Of a DNA stretch of 64,000 nucleotides, positions 11,247 to 22,108 are shown piece by piece. Positions within the stretch are counted from its first letter, which is position 1. Every line of letters begins with the position of its first letter. The stretch is from Rosa chinensis. Lineage: Eukaryota > Streptophyta > Magnoliopsida > Rosales > Rosaceae. A program made the translations under genes and the position numbers. Below the pieces are notes generated by a model that saw nothing but the letters and a program-made list of their open reading frames with translations, searched no databases and was not told the DNA's origin. The stretch is from NCBI RefSeq assembly GCF_002994745.2, contig NC_037088.1, positions 45,190,911-45,254,910 of the forward strand. Direction: 5' to 3'.

Positions 11247-12728
11247 TGAGGAATATCTTTAGTTCGACGGAGGTAGGCCTCCCTATTTTCAACAGTAGCA
11301 GCTCTACGCAAAGCTTTCTTTTGACTTTTAGACATAACCACAGTAAATTCACCTTCCAGGTCCTCACGCTCCGTTTCCTCATACCAATTATATAGTGGAG
11401 AAATATGACTTGATACAATAGGGATAGAACTCCCACCTATGTCATCTTCCTCCTCAGAAGAAACAACTTCCTCCTCATCATCATCTCCAATATCATCACT
11501 ACTCATCCCATTTAGAGCGTCAAGCTCCACATTCTTCGTATTGGTAGTAGCATTCACCTCAGTCCTATTAATTACACCTCTTGCAGCAACGTCCTCAATG
11601 TCCTTTCCAATCAACTCAGCTACTACATTATTTTGCACCTCAACCGTGGCCTGGACAACAACCTCATCCTCAACATTGTTAATCACATCGTTAATTGTCT
11701 GCCCGATGACCCTTGTTTCACCACCCATTGTGGAAGACAGTGGTGGAGGAGGAGTCCTACGCACAAAGGAAGGGCCTTCTCTTGCATCTTCCTTAGAAGG
11801 AGGTGTATCATCCACAATCACTGCCTTCCCAGCCTCCACTTTCTTAGGGACATTGCTTTGCTCTACGTTTGTGTTTGTGAGACCGCTTTCGGGTAGCTTC
11901 TGGTTGATCATGGCATGGAGTGCGAACAAACTTACAGGCAGTTACCCTATGACCAACGTTACCACAGTGAGAGCACACATCTGGAAGGCGTTCATACTCC
12001 ACCGAAAGTACACAGGTGTCACCACAGGCTCGTTTAATCACCAACTCTAACGGAGGTTCAGAAGAGAGATCAACATCCACCAAAACCCTAGCATAGTGAC
12101 CGAATCTCTGATGCAATGTATTCTCATCAATCTTCACTGGGACGCCAATACCACTGGCAATCTCAAAGAGTATAGTAGGCTCCCAAAACTCCAGCCCAAG
12201 ATCCCAAAATTTCACCCACACCTGAGCATTGGTATTACGCTGAGTCGCAGGGGAAAAATTTGGTACCCAGCGCATGAGACGTAGAGTTCCAGGCTTTAAA
12301 GCAATGGAGCCCTTCGCCCAAATTCTGGAAACACAGTCCTCTGAAGAAAAACTGAATGAATAATACCCTTTGCCCATTGGGATAATTCTCCAGCGACCAA
12401 TCTCACCCCAAAGAAGACCTAGTTTCTTATGCAAATCAGATGGAGAATACGGCTTATCTTTAGGAGCCAATTGCAGACGACCCAAGAGCATATGCTTGCA
12501 TCTAGCCAAACCGGATTGATAACCATCCTCTGATATAGTCACAGTTGTTTTGCCACCCTCAACCACTGGGGGAGGGAGAGAAGCCAGGGGAACCGAAGGC
12601 TGCGTCAGAACAGATGCATACGACTTGGTAAACCCAACCCGAGTTGTTTCTGTATTCAAAAAATCCCAATTGCAAATAGGTTTTAATCCTGACATATCGC
12701 TGATGCCACAGACGTAGAGATTTAACAA
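11243..12728 (-). pseudogene. LINE ORF1: DUF4283-type nucleic-acid-binding protein with CCHC knuckle
   Basis: The first 294-codon part (12728-11844) has a DUF4283-like region (LGRLQLAPKDKPYSPSDLHK, WRIIPMGKGYYSFSFSSEDC) and a zinc knuckle CSHCGNVGHRVTAC near its end. The C-terminal acidic/Ser-rich part continues in another frame (11929-11243), so one frameshift lies near 11850-11930. The stop of ORF1 overlaps the ATG of ORF2 as ATGA at 11243-11246, which fits re-initiation of translation. ORF1 proteins bind element RNA. Confidence 0.85.
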
Positions 12729-12829
12729 GAAAGAACCCTAGATGAGGGAAACCATGGCAACCCTAGATCCACCCAAGACATATCTCTTGTTTGAAAAAAC
12801 ATACTTGTAATAATCTCTTATGTATACTT

Positions 12830-13540
12830 CTTGAGTAATAATAATATTATGTCAGGCTCATCTAGGTAAATTTAGTTGCAACATAAGCTTGAAGGTATAC
12901 TATCGATGGTTAACGAGATTCTACCTCCCTAAATGCTTAAATATTGTTGGATATATTCATGAAGTTCTTGAGGAAATGAATGTATATGATAGTCATGCTC
13001 AATATATATAATTGTGGTAGAATACCATGCTCAAGTAATAAACCTGGTGTTACTTTAATATTTTTCTTTTCATGCTCAATAGGCATGTAATCACACAACA
13101 TTCATCAGATAACGGAACAAAGGTTGGCTGTTGTCTATTCCAGTGAACTCTATTGTACAACGCTATTAGTCATATCATGTTGTGTGAATGTCTTCCAAAA
13201 TCTAGTGAGCAACGCTAACTTTTTGCTCAGAACTATATTGCACAACCCAATTAAGCATGGACTGTCTTCCAAAATCTAGTGGCAGATTTCCTCCATCCTC
13301 AAGTCATAATTTTCACTCAAAACAATGAAATTTGGGCTATAAGGTACAACAATTTAGCTATTTCCGTTGTATGACTGAAAACTGGGGGCCAAATTTTGAG
13401 GAAGCTCGCTTGAATGTCTTGATTTCAAGTTTACTAGAATGGCAAACTAAATAGAATGGCAAAACAAAGGGAACAAAATCAAATTTGCAAATCAAATAGA
13501 ACAAAAACAAATGGGGACGGAAAAGACAAAAACAAAAGAT
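12830..13540. other. Unit 1 spacer after the LINE
   Basis: Non-coding spacer, collinear with 20200-20860 in unit 2 and 53730-54420 in unit 3. No motif is recognised. Confidence 0.4.
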
Positions 13541-14030
13541 GATGAAACATCTGGACGGTGGCTCAGGGTATTGTATTGGTGTTGGTGAAGCTGCTCGATT
13601 AGAACTTTTTCGAGATGAAGGAGAATGTCGTCGCTACTATTTTGATGGTGTTCAAATCAGAAATTGAAACTCGCTCTCACTCTGCTATCTCTTTGTGTGC
13701 TAAGAGCAACCAAAAAAAAAAAAAGAGGAGCTCGATCAGATGATGATGATGTTTCCCGGTAGTTCTCAACCGCGCCGATCTTCGGTTGGACTGCATTGAC
13801 TTCCTTGGATTTCGGCACCCCCGTTTCTTATAAGAAGAGTTTCGTATCCATAAGGGGCTGCATTGGAGATTGGTATGCCAATTGGGTTTTAGAACCTGAA
13901 TCAGACATAGAGATTGAGGAACTAAATCATTCCTTGGTAGTGGAGAGTTGACGGGAATCGATGAGGACGCCTATGTTGACTCTGGTCTGTTAATGGAGAT
14001 GGAAGCATCCATGCTGGTCTAAAACCTAAA
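13541..14030 (+). pseudogene. Unidentified degenerate coding stretch, unit 1
   Basis: Paralogous to 21300-21720 and 54430-54940. In the unit 2 and 3 copies a frame of about 80 codons survives with KENVVAAI, LKSEIETRS and KEELDQMMM motifs; in unit 1 it is shifted. Downstream pieces (SFVSIRGCIGDWYANWVL and IDEDAYVDSGLLMEMEAS) are in other frames. I do not recognise the family. Confidence 0.35.
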
Positions 14031-14630
14031 GTAGGGGTCTAAAAATATTTCCTGGTCGGGTGGGTTAGAGGTGCAGGCGTTGTTGGGCCTCCTTTTATTG
14101 TCCTCCAATTTGTTTTTAGTCTCTTTATTGTGAAAATGTCTATTTTGCCCTTCTTGTGGTTTTTTGTTTGTTTTGAGAATGTTTCTTGTGGGTCATTGAA
14201 ATTAAGCAAATTGAAAAAAGTGGTGGTGAGTTGTGGTCTAATTTGTAAAGCCAATATCTTGAAGCTCATGGAGTATAATCTCATTGACATTTGGAAATGA
14301 GTGATGATAAAAAGTAAAAATTAAATTAAGAAAAGTGATATAGTTTAAGAAGGATTAAGAATTACTCAATCAAGGAATATAACTAAATATCTAGTTATGT
14401 TTATTACTTACCAAAAATATACAAAACAAAACAATCATGTTCAATTAACTTAACAAAGGAGTCAATAAACTTTTTAGTTTCAGCTTTCATATTGTGATAT
14501 GGATTAAAATGTTTCTCTTTTTCTCGTTCGAACTAGGAGAAATGTTTCCTATTATGTTTTGAAGAGATTACTCTTAGTCTAATTATAATTCCTCTTCCAT
14601 ATATCTTGGAAAGGAAAAACAGCTGCAAGC
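14031..14630. other. AT-rich spacer, unit 1
   Basis: Collinear with 21750-22500 in unit 2 and 54940-56470 in unit 3, where other insertions occur. No gene is seen. Confidence 0.4.
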
Positions 14631-15240
14631 TCTATATATATATACTGGTCATTGGTCCTATTCTCAAATACGTTCTAATTGATTTAGAATTTGAACATCA
14701 AAACTGGGAAAGAAAGTACTCCTTGTTGGCATTAGCTCCTATATATACCCCAAAACCTTTGCTACTCTTTGAAAACTGAAAGAAAATTCAAGGAACTCGA
14801 TCGAGAAGGGTTTTGAAAAGCGTACGTACAAGGAAAAAACATATGGGTTCTTCCAACACCACTAAAGCTTGCTGCGGTTGTTTCTAGTCGTCCAACAAAG
14901 AAAAGAGCACCACCAATAATGAGCCCAATTAACTTAATTACCAAACAAAGGCAATGCTTGAAAAAAATTCAGATACAAATAGAAAGGGAAAAGATAAAAT
15001 TGAAGAAGATGGCAGAGAAAGCAAAGAAGGAAGTCAAGGAACAAGTGAAAATTTTTGCACGACTTGTGGGTCATGAACTCATGATAACCAATATTCAATG
15101 GGTCAATATTCTAGTGGTCACCACAATGTACGAGTCTGGCTTAAGATTACTAGATTAGTGAATAATGACAATGGAAGGTAGAGTATATGTTTAGTGATGA
15201 AGCCGCAATAGTTGTAGGATGTATCATGTATAGTTTAGGA
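14631..15240 (+). pseudogene. Promoter-bearing small gene remnant (MGSSNTT...), unit 1
   Basis: TATA-like boxes (CTATATATATATA at about 14632; CCTATATATACCCC at about 14739) precede an ATG at about 14842. This opens a frame starting MGSSNTTKACCGCF, stopped by TAG after 14 codons. The start MGSS would fit an N-myristoylation signal followed by palmitoylatable cysteines (inference). Past the stop, further Lys/Glu-rich coding survives in several frames. Units 2 (about 22711) and 3 (about 56687) have the same arrangement, also broken. Family not recognised. Confidence 0.35.
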
Positions 15241-15854
15241 CTATAGTTTTTTATGTTTTGTTCTTATTTCAAGATTAGTGTTTTATTTATTTATTTACAT
15301 TGAAAAAATAATCAAAAGATTTCACTCTAACCTGCATGGTGTTATTTCATTCACGTTATTAGTTAATAAATTGTAATAGTCATTGATGACGAAATAGCCC
15401 TTGTTGATTTTTTTTACTATTGCTATATCAATAATATGTTATTTAAACAAATTTATATTGATAAGACTTCATAGCTTAATTTTTATTTAGACAAATTTCA
15501 TGTGTTACAATTTTAATTCATGTTCGTTGGTGTAAATAGTTTGGTGCTTTTTCTCACGTTCGGAGACAAGTTATATTTTTCTGAATTAAAACAAAGTACT
15601 TTGCAATTAAATTTGAATATCTAAAGCAATTAATAGTATTATTCTATTTTTTTTAAAGGATTAATATTATTATTCTTGCACAAAAAGAAAAGTAATATTA
15701 TTATTATTATTTTGTTTCAAAAAATCTAGAGGTCTTGCGAGTGGGCCCCAAATGTTACCGTTGGCAGCCGGATAAACACGTAAACTTGACGCCAATTCCG
15801 AGTGAGAGAAGGAAGAGGATCACAACCAATTCCGACTGGGAAAAGGAAATGCCG
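15241..15854. other. Spacer at the unit 1 / unit 2 boundary
   Basis: The boundary lies near 15540, where the unit head (AGTTTGGTGCTTTTTCTCA) restarts. The rest is AT-rich spacer with TTATTATTATT tracts. No gene is seen. Confidence 0.5.
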
Positions 15855-15864
15855 TCTATATAAT
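15855..15864 (+). promoter_or_regulatory. TATA box of MED26-like copy 2
   Basis: TCTATATAAT is in the same position relative to the ATG as in copies 1 and 4. Confidence 0.6.
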
Positions 15865-15994
15865 CGACTCTCCACTTTCCTATTCTCCATCTAATTTTCC
15901 AGTTCTCCACTTCTCTTAAAGTTTTCGGTTCGCCCTTTTCCCTAATTTCTATTACTAGTTTATCTTTCATTCGCCGTTTTCTTTGTCGATTTCC

Positions 15995-16711
15995 ATGGCG
16001 ACGATCCAGAAAAATGAGTCGCTGAATTACTGGAGGGATTTCTTTGCCACTGCAAACAACTCCACCATTTTCGATGTTCTCGACCACGCCATCACCCTCG
16101 CCGCCTCCGATTTTCCGGAGGAGTTCAGTCGCCAAAGTAGTCGAATTCTCGGTTCGATTCAGGGTTTGGGCGGCGGTGATGATCGGGGCTCCGATCTAGG
16201 GTTTGGTACATCATCTGAAACTGGGTCGGAACAAAAGGCTGAGCCTTCAAAGCCATCGCTCAAAGTACGCATAAAGATCGTGAAGCGAAACGTTGATGGT
16301 TCCTTGATCAAACCCAGTTCAGATGAAGTGAAACTGATCAAGCCCTCATCAGATGAGAATAAATCGATCAAACCAGAAACTTGTGTTGATAAAGTGGCAG
16401 TTTCCTGTGTTGGTGAAGCTAAATCGATCAAGGAGAAACTGTGTTTGGATGAAGTGGCAATTGAGGCAAAGCTTCAGGCCACAAAAAGAAAGTTTCATGA
16501 TAGATATGAAGAAATTGAGAACAGTAAGAAGCAGAAGAGGATACAAGTCTTGAATTATCTTCCCAACCAAGACTTCAAGCTTGGCTGCCCTACCAGTACT
16601 AAACCACAGGGGAAGAAACTTGGAAACCATTGTCTACAGTCCTCGGCGAGAAGGCCCAAACTGGGTTTTCAGAGTTTTCAAAGTAATAGGATAGTCAGTG
16701 CTACCCACTGA
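15995..16711 (+). CDS. MED26-like protein lacking the TFIIS-N domain, copy 2
   Basis: An intact 238-residue frame. The N-terminal YWRDFF/IFDVLDHAITLAA block and the C-terminal ATKRKFHDRYEEIENSKKQK block match copies 1 and 4. Differences are substitutions plus whole-codon indels: the RVAN stretch near the C-terminus is missing, and the FQS tripeptide is present twice. The linker has the short four-repeat form, as in copy 1. TATA box and leader are present, so it could be expressed. Confidence 0.72.
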   Translation: MATIQKNESLNYWRDFFATANNSTIFDVLDHAITLAASDFPEEFSRQSSRILGSIQGLGGGDDRGSDLGFGTSSETGSEQKAEPSKPSLKVRIKIVKRNVDGSLIKPSSDEVKLIKPSSDENKSIKPETCVDKVAVSCVGEAKSIKEKLCLDEVAIEAKLQATKRKFHDRYEEIENSKKQKRIQVLNYLPNQDFKLGCPTSTKPQGKKLGNHCLQSSARRPKLGFQSFQSNRIVSATH

Positions 16712-17150
16712 AAGTGTTTTTCTATGTTGTCCCTAAATTGTATCTTGTGAATTATGTTCAATGAATGGGAAAAACCCCTTTTTGAAATTACTCTCTGAGT
16801 AGTGAATTTTATATTCGTGTTGAAATTCATATATTCCAGATTGATAGTATTGGTTACACTGTCTCAAGTCTCTGCAACTAGTTTCTGCAAATAACTGATT
16901 GAAGCTTTTATTATAACAGAGAATGCTAGAGATTCAGAAAACATTAAGCTTCTCAAGCTGTAATGTAAAGCCATGGGTACGTGTTATAGCACAACTACAG
17001 TAGTCACTGTGGACATCAACTCTCACTTTGGCTAGCAAGGTCTGCTCATGGATCATAGTCATCAACTATCACATTGGCTAGCAAGGTCTGCTCATGGATA
17101 TATCTAGTGCGTAAAGGGTGTCATTTACTCGAAGTGTAAATCCAAGTTAA
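16712..17150. other. 3' flank of MED26-like copy 2 with deletion junction
   Basis: At about 16965 the sequence jumps from the MED26-like 3' flank (CAAGCTGTAATG) to the block equivalent to 3860 in unit 1. The ~765 bases holding the EXS fragment are thus deleted from this unit. Confidence 0.65.
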
Positions 17151-17623
17151 GTTTGGGCAGTTGCCTGCCACCATGAGACCTGTTGCAGTGTTGATGATGA
17201 TGCTTCAAGTATTAGAGACTGGTCGATCGTCATCGTCTATTGATGAAGCTGGACTGTCTCCTGGTGAAAGGTCGATACTGCAGCGAAAGGCTGTAGTCTT
17301 GGTCCAAGTGGTACTAGTACTACTGTTGCTGCTGCTACTACTACTACAGTTGGATTAAAACAAGCACAAGGACTTAGTTTTGTGATGGCAGAATATTCTG
17401 ATACCCGCCATTATTACATATGCAATCCATACACCAAGCAAGATGTTGCTCTTCCTCCCACTCCTCAAGCTTATGGCTTTGCAAGGGACGGTTCTTTTGC
17501 GCTCGCTACTATACCTACCGATCGACTAGTACTAGTCCTAGTTCAACCTGCATCCATCGTAATGCTTATTACTGGTGGATTGTTGTGGGAATAAACCCAA
17601 ATATATTATCGAATTCGGAATAA
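17151..17623 (+). pseudogene. F-box-associated-domain-like remnant, unit 2
   Basis: The best-preserved copy: a 70-codon frame from 17382 contains HYYICNPYTKQ followed by ALPPTPQAYGFARDGSF, the hallmark of F-box-associated domains. An upstream frame (17161-17358) carries a Met-rich and Leu-rich stretch and ends in a stop. No F-box is seen. Confidence 0.45.
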
Positions 17624-18399
17624 AAGTCCTAATTTCAAATTTTCTTTTCGATAACTGTCCTAAATTCGAGTCGAGTATGTTTCCCCTCCCATGTATGATA
17701 TTCATTCAAACGTTTGTTCACTTGTAGACACCACCTGTTAAGTAATTAATAAAGAAGGCAAGACTTGGCTAGGTCACTCGGGGTCTGTTGCTTTGCTTTA
17801 TGTTAGGAGTAAACAAATTCTCAACTGTGGTTTGTCGTGTTTGTTGGCTTTACCTCCTGATCACCAGGCACCTTTTTTTGGGTCCCTTTGGTCACCATTC
17901 AGTCAAATATACCTCTGTTTTATTTCTCTTTTGAACTAATCGCATCTGTACCTCTTTCTTTTCCCGACCTTCTTCAATTATATTAGATAGTACGCATTTA
18001 TATATTTTGAAATCTTATCGATGAGGTATTCTAAAATACCTTTGTGTTTTTGCTTCTGCAGCACTAAAAACCGCCATGAAATCAAATGGGAGGATTTTGA
18101 AATGTACGTACAAGCTGGCTAGTGGCTACAAGAACAAAACATGGCCGGTGAATGCCATTAATTAATGAGTACGTAAAAGAGTAAAACAAATCTCTAACTG
18201 CAGACATCAATATAATATGACGAAGATTTTACTAGAATATGGGAAAAGTAGAATATTCAGCATGATTTATATATTACAGAAACATGCAATCTTGTAGTTA
18301 TCATTGACAGCGGCGTGACCTATATATGTACTATCTAAATTCTGACCCCATATATACAGTTAGTTATGCAAATAAGCATATCTGTACGCTTTTGAAACC
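17624..18399. other. Upstream region of phytocyanin copy 2
   Basis: Shortened compared with units 1 and 3: the diverged tandem duplication and the fold-back hairpin are missing. The acceptor-like exon remnant near 18055-18140 is kept. Promoter-proximal sequence is conserved. Confidence 0.5.
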
Positions 18400-18409
18400 C
18401 TATATATAT
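18400..18409 (+). promoter_or_regulatory. TATA box of phytocyanin copy 2
   Basis: CTATATATAT lies about 110 bases before the ATG, as in copies 1 and 3. Confidence 0.65.
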
Positions 18410-18518
18410 GCTTCTATAGTTAGCCAAGACATCATACAAATTTACAAGAGGCTAACAGTTCAGACATACAAGTGAGATTGTTCAGAGGGATTTACTAGAG
18501 CTAGCTAGCTTGACTAAC

Positions 18519-19003
18519 ATGGCACGAGTCAGTACTGCTCTGGTGTTGATTGCCTTCTTCGTTGTTTTTCCGAGCATGGTTTTGGCGACACAATATGTTG
18601 TTGGAGATGATTTAGGCTGGAGTGGTGATGCTGATTACGAGGGTTGGGTTGCTGACAAAACTTTCTTTGTTGGAGACGTTTTAGGTGTGTGTATTTTCTT
18701 GGTTTGGTGTGTGTGTGTGTGTGTGTCTATATCTATATCTATAGTGGTGTTTGTTATGTGGAAATTTACCTCACTACATTTTGGTTTTTTGTTACCGCAG
18801 TTTTCAATTACGTTGCAACTGACCACAACGTTGTTATAGCTACTAATGGTGACAATTATGACAATTGTGTTGCATCTCCAAACTTTGGTGTGTACGACAG
18901 TGGGAATGATGCAATAACATTGAATGAAGCTGGAACCTACTACTTCTTATGTTCATATCATTGCGACTATCTGCAACAGAAAGTTATGGTCACTGTGAAC
19001 TAA
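18519..19003 (+). CDS. Phytocyanin with shortened Cys-His loop, copy 2
   Basis: Exons 18519-18684 and 18801-19003 give 122 residues. The sequence differs from copy 1 by very few residues (one Phe to Val in the signal peptide). The ligands His64, Cys106, His109 and Gln114 and the short Cys-x2-His loop are unchanged. The intron differs: it holds a (GT)n microsatellite at about 18707-18726 where copies 1 and 3 have TATATAAATATC, and the acceptor reads CCGCAG. Expected to be secreted. Expression is plausible because the promoter is conserved. Confidence 0.9.
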
Positions 19004-19450
19004 ATGAGAAAATTTTACTTCATCGAGCAATTTGGTTGAGCTCAAACACTTCTCAGAGATTTTTATCATTAAGTAATTTGTAATTTGTTTTTTTTTTTTC
19101 CATTAAATATCTCTATGTGAGGTCCCAGAAAATTTCAATATATTTTTAATAATTATTTTTCAGGTTCAGGAAATTGTCGAGATCAATAAGAAAGTCGATA
19201 AATATTTTCTTGTGTAAACTGATTTAATGATATTTACTTTGGGTGTCAAAAGTGATTTTTGGATCGCATCAAGTAAGTGTTTGAGTTAATCCCATCAGGC
19301 TCTGTTATAATAGACACCGCATTATGAAAACACTAAACCGTTATTAAGCGTGGGTTGAGATGGCATGGCTATCATTCCAAATCTCATGATGAACAGTTTG
19401 TGTTCCTCTAAATCTATTAATATCTTTTACTATTAGATTGTTTTATAATA
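19004..19450. other. 3' flank of phytocyanin copy 2
   Basis: Poly-T tract and spacer collinear with 6514-6960. No gene is seen. Confidence 0.4.
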
Positions 19451-20168
19451 GGGTGCGGCTATTGCCACCCTACCATTTTGTTTGTTCACCCTACAAATAT
19501 TTAAATTATTGAAAGACTATATTACCCAAATGCAAAATGACTAATAAGTACACTAATTTTCTAAAATTCAAATATGTAAGGAAAACTAAATACATAACTA
19601 ACTAAATACAAAACTAGTTAATTTCTCTTCTGATAACATTAATCTTCATCTTCTCCATCCAAATTTCAATTTATTATAATTTTCTTTTTTATCTTTTTCT
19701 TGTGCCCTCATCGTTAATTCGTTATTTAATTCACAAAACTATTAGTGTTAACTTCATCAAAATCTTTTTAATACCTTTATGAACACCGAAAGTAAAAAAT
19801 TTAAAACACAAAAAAAATCAATATTTTCTTCATTGCTCATAGTAGCACTTACTAATTTTTTTAATATGGATTGAAATAAACGAACATTGAAACTGAATGG
19901 AAAAAATAAAAAAATGGAAGTAAATCAAATTATGATTTTATTAGGAAACTTTAATATATTTTATTACGTCTTTTTAATTGATATAAGTTATATGGGAAAT
20001 TTTCGTTCAACAAAATTTCTTTTTAATTTGATATGTCATATGATGGAGGATATTCCTAGAAAGAGAAATGTGTTAGATAAGTAAATCTAATAATTGAAAT
20101 TAAAATGTAGGGTGTAATGAGTAAGTAGGGTGAATAAAGAAAATTATAGGATGGCAATAGCCGCACCC
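19451..20168. mobile_element. Mutator-type MITE, 718 bases
   Basis: A terminal inverted repeat of about 45 bases starts GGGTGCGGCTATTGCCA at the left and is mirrored at the right (GGCAATAGCCGCACCC). It is flanked by a 9-base duplication, TTTATAATA (19442-19450 and 20169-20177), typical of Mutator-like elements. Units 1 and 3 lack it at the same site. The interior is AT-rich without a transposase; the 65-codon frame at 19887 is not credible as a gene. Confidence 0.92.
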
Positions 20169-20177
20169 TTTATAATA

Positions 20178-20864
20178 AGCCTAAACGTGGTCTTATGTAT
20201 GCTTCTTGAGTAACATTAATATTATGTTTAGGCTCATCTCGTTAAATGTTGTTATTAAAATAAGGCTGAAAGTATGCTATCGATGGTTAACAAGATTTTG
20301 CCTCCCTAAATGCTCAAATATTGCTAGATATATTCACGAAGTTCTAGGACTCTAGGAGAAAGGAATGTATATGATAGTCATGCTCAATATATATAATTGT
20401 ACATGTTAGAAACCATGTTCAAATAATAAACCTGGTGTTATTTTAATATTTTTCTCTTCCATGCTCAATACGCAAGCACTGATACAAAAAATGTAATCAC
20501 ACAACACTCATCAAATAAAGGAACAAAGGTTGACTGTTGTCTGTTCAAGTGAACTCTATTGTGCAACGTTATTAGTAATATTCTATTGTGTGAATGTCAG
20601 CACATTGATAACTTTTTTTCTCACAAATGCATTGGATAACACAATTAAGTACAGTCTGTTGACTACATCTTCCAAAATTTAGCCGCAGATTTCCCTCCAT
20701 TCTCAAGTCATAATTCCTTCTCGAAATAATGAAATTTGGGCTACAAGATACAACAGTTTAGCTATTTCTGTTATATGACTGAAAATTGGGCCCCCAATTT
20801 TGAGGAAGCTCACTTGAATGTCTTGGTTTCAAATTGGCTTGAATCACAAACCAAATCGAATGGC
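20178..20864. other. Unit 2 spacer
   Basis: Collinear with 12830-13460 in unit 1. No gene is seen. Confidence 0.4.
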
Positions 20865-20869
20865 AAAAC

Positions 20870-21222
20870 TGTTGAGAATATATACATCCGATATGGGAAA
20901 AATGGGACCTTGCCTATGGGTTTATAAGAGTTTGGGCCACTCCATCTATTGCCAATTGGTATTGGATGTGAACCCCAGATTACTTTATCATGGTATCAAA
21001 GCGGGTTACCCACGTGTGCATGCCTTATGGCCACACGAGCTCCATGTCACCCAAAGTTGTCCACGTGTATGGCTTGAAAATTCGCCACACATGCGGGGGC
21101 GTGTTGAGAATATATACATCCCACATGGGAAAAATGGGACATTGCCTATGGGTTTATAAGGGTTTGGGCCACTCCATCCATTGCTAATTGGTTTTGGATG
21201 TGAATCTCAGATTACTTTATCA
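20870..21222 (+). mobile_element. TRIM (terminal-repeat retrotransposon in miniature), 353 bases
   Basis: Two 121-base direct terminal repeats (20870-20990 and 21102-21222) both start TGTTGAGAATATATACATCC and end in CA, with about 9 differences. A primer-binding site complementary to initiator Met-tRNA (TGGTATCAAAGCGGG) starts right after the left repeat at 20991. A polypurine tract (GCGGGGGCG) ends at 21101, just before the right repeat. The 5-base duplication AAAAC flanks it (20865-20869 and 21223-21227). Units 1 and 3 show the empty site. No coding capacity, as expected of TRIMs. Confidence 0.95.
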
Positions 21223-21299
21223 AAAACAAAGGGAACATAATCAAATCTGCAAAGCAAATAGAATGAAAACAAATATGGACGGAAAAGAAAAAAAAAAAA

Positions 21300-21730
21300 A
21301 CAGATGGTTAAGCATCTGGACGGTTGCTCAGGGGATCGTTTTGGTGCTGATGAAGCTGCTCAATTCGAGCTCTTTCGAGATGAAGGAGAATGTTGTCGCT
21401 GCGATTTCGATGGTGTTGAAATCTGAAATTGAAACTCGCTCTAACTCTTCTCTCTCTTTATGTGACAGAGCAACGAAAACAAAAGAGGAGCTCGATCAAA
21501 TGATGATGATATTTCCTAGCAATTCTTGACTACATCGCTCTTCGATTGGACTGTATTGTCTTCCTTGGACTTCAACGCCCCCACTTCTTCCGAGGAGGGT
21601 TTTGTATCCACGAAGGGCTGCATTGGAGGTTGGTCTACCAATTAGGTTTTAGAAGCTGAATCAAACATGGAGATTGAGGAACTAAATCAATCCTTGGTGG
21701 TGGAGAGTTGACGGGAACTGATGAGGACAC
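21300..21730 (+). pseudogene. Unidentified degenerate coding stretch, unit 2
   Basis: The best-kept copy of this stretch, with a frame of ~80 codons to the stop at about 21529. It carries SIWTVAQGIVL, MKENVVAAISMVLKSEIE and TKTKEELDQMMM. A following piece, NMEIEELNQSLVVES, lies in another frame. Family not recognised. Confidence 0.35.
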
Positions 21731-21937
21731 CTATGTTGCCTGCTCTAAAACCTAAAGTAGGGGTTTGGAAAAATTTCCTGGTCGGGTGGGTTAGAGGTGC
21801 AGGCGTTGTTGGGCCACATTGTCCTCTGATTTTTTTTCTCAATCTCTTTATTGTAACAATATCTGTTTTGCCCTTCTTGTGGGCCATTGAAATTAACCAA
21901 ATTGAAAATAGTGGTGGCGAGTTGTGGTCTAATTGTA
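21731..21937. other. Unit 2 spacer
   Basis: Collinear with unit 1 14030-14240. No gene is seen. Confidence 0.35.
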
Positions 21938-22100
21938 GAGAGAATTTTACGTATATCCTGATTGGTCAACATGGGGTATTTTGGGTATTTCACTTTTAAA
22001 AAGCAGGGACAGTTTTAGAAAAGGGAGAAATTTGTTTTTTCTTCTGATTGGCTTGCCCTATAGCCACGTGGTAGGGAAGCCCTTACCTAAGAATTTCTCC
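21938..22100. mobile_element. Small MITE, 163 bases, 8-base target duplication
   Basis: It is bounded by an exact TAATTGTA duplication (21930-21937 and 22101-22108), absent as a pair in units 1 and 3. Termini are imperfect inverted repeats (GAGAGAATTTTA at left; reverse complement of the right end GGAGAAATTCTTA). An 8-base duplication fits the hAT superfamily. Confidence 0.75.
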
Positions 22101-22108
22101 TAATTGTA

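Larger units (their letters stand above)
6987..12815 (-). mobile_element. L1-like non-LTR retrotransposon (LINE) with C-terminal RNase H, full length but inactivated
   Basis: The element is flanked by a 14-base target-site duplication, TCTTATGTATACTT, at 6973-6986 and 12816-12829. Its 3' end is the poly-A tail, seen as poly-T at about 6987-7005. Unit 2 (about 20190) and unit 3 (about 53715) show the uninterrupted site, so the insertion follows the array duplication or hit only this copy. It carries ORF1 and ORF2 on the minus strand. Total length is about 5.8 kb, usual for plant LINEs. The 5' end appears complete because ORF1 is present with ~90 bases ahead of it. Confidence 0.95.

Noticed and set aside
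11439..12050. A 203-codon plus-strand frame, Ser/Thr-rich
   Set aside because: Reverse of the acidic LINE ORF1; composition is explained by the antisense reading.
19887..20084. 65-codon open frame
   Set aside because: AT-rich chance frame inside a MITE.
20991..21005. tRNA-like sequence
   Set aside because: It is the primer-binding site of the TRIM (complement of the initiator tRNA 3' end), not a tRNA gene.
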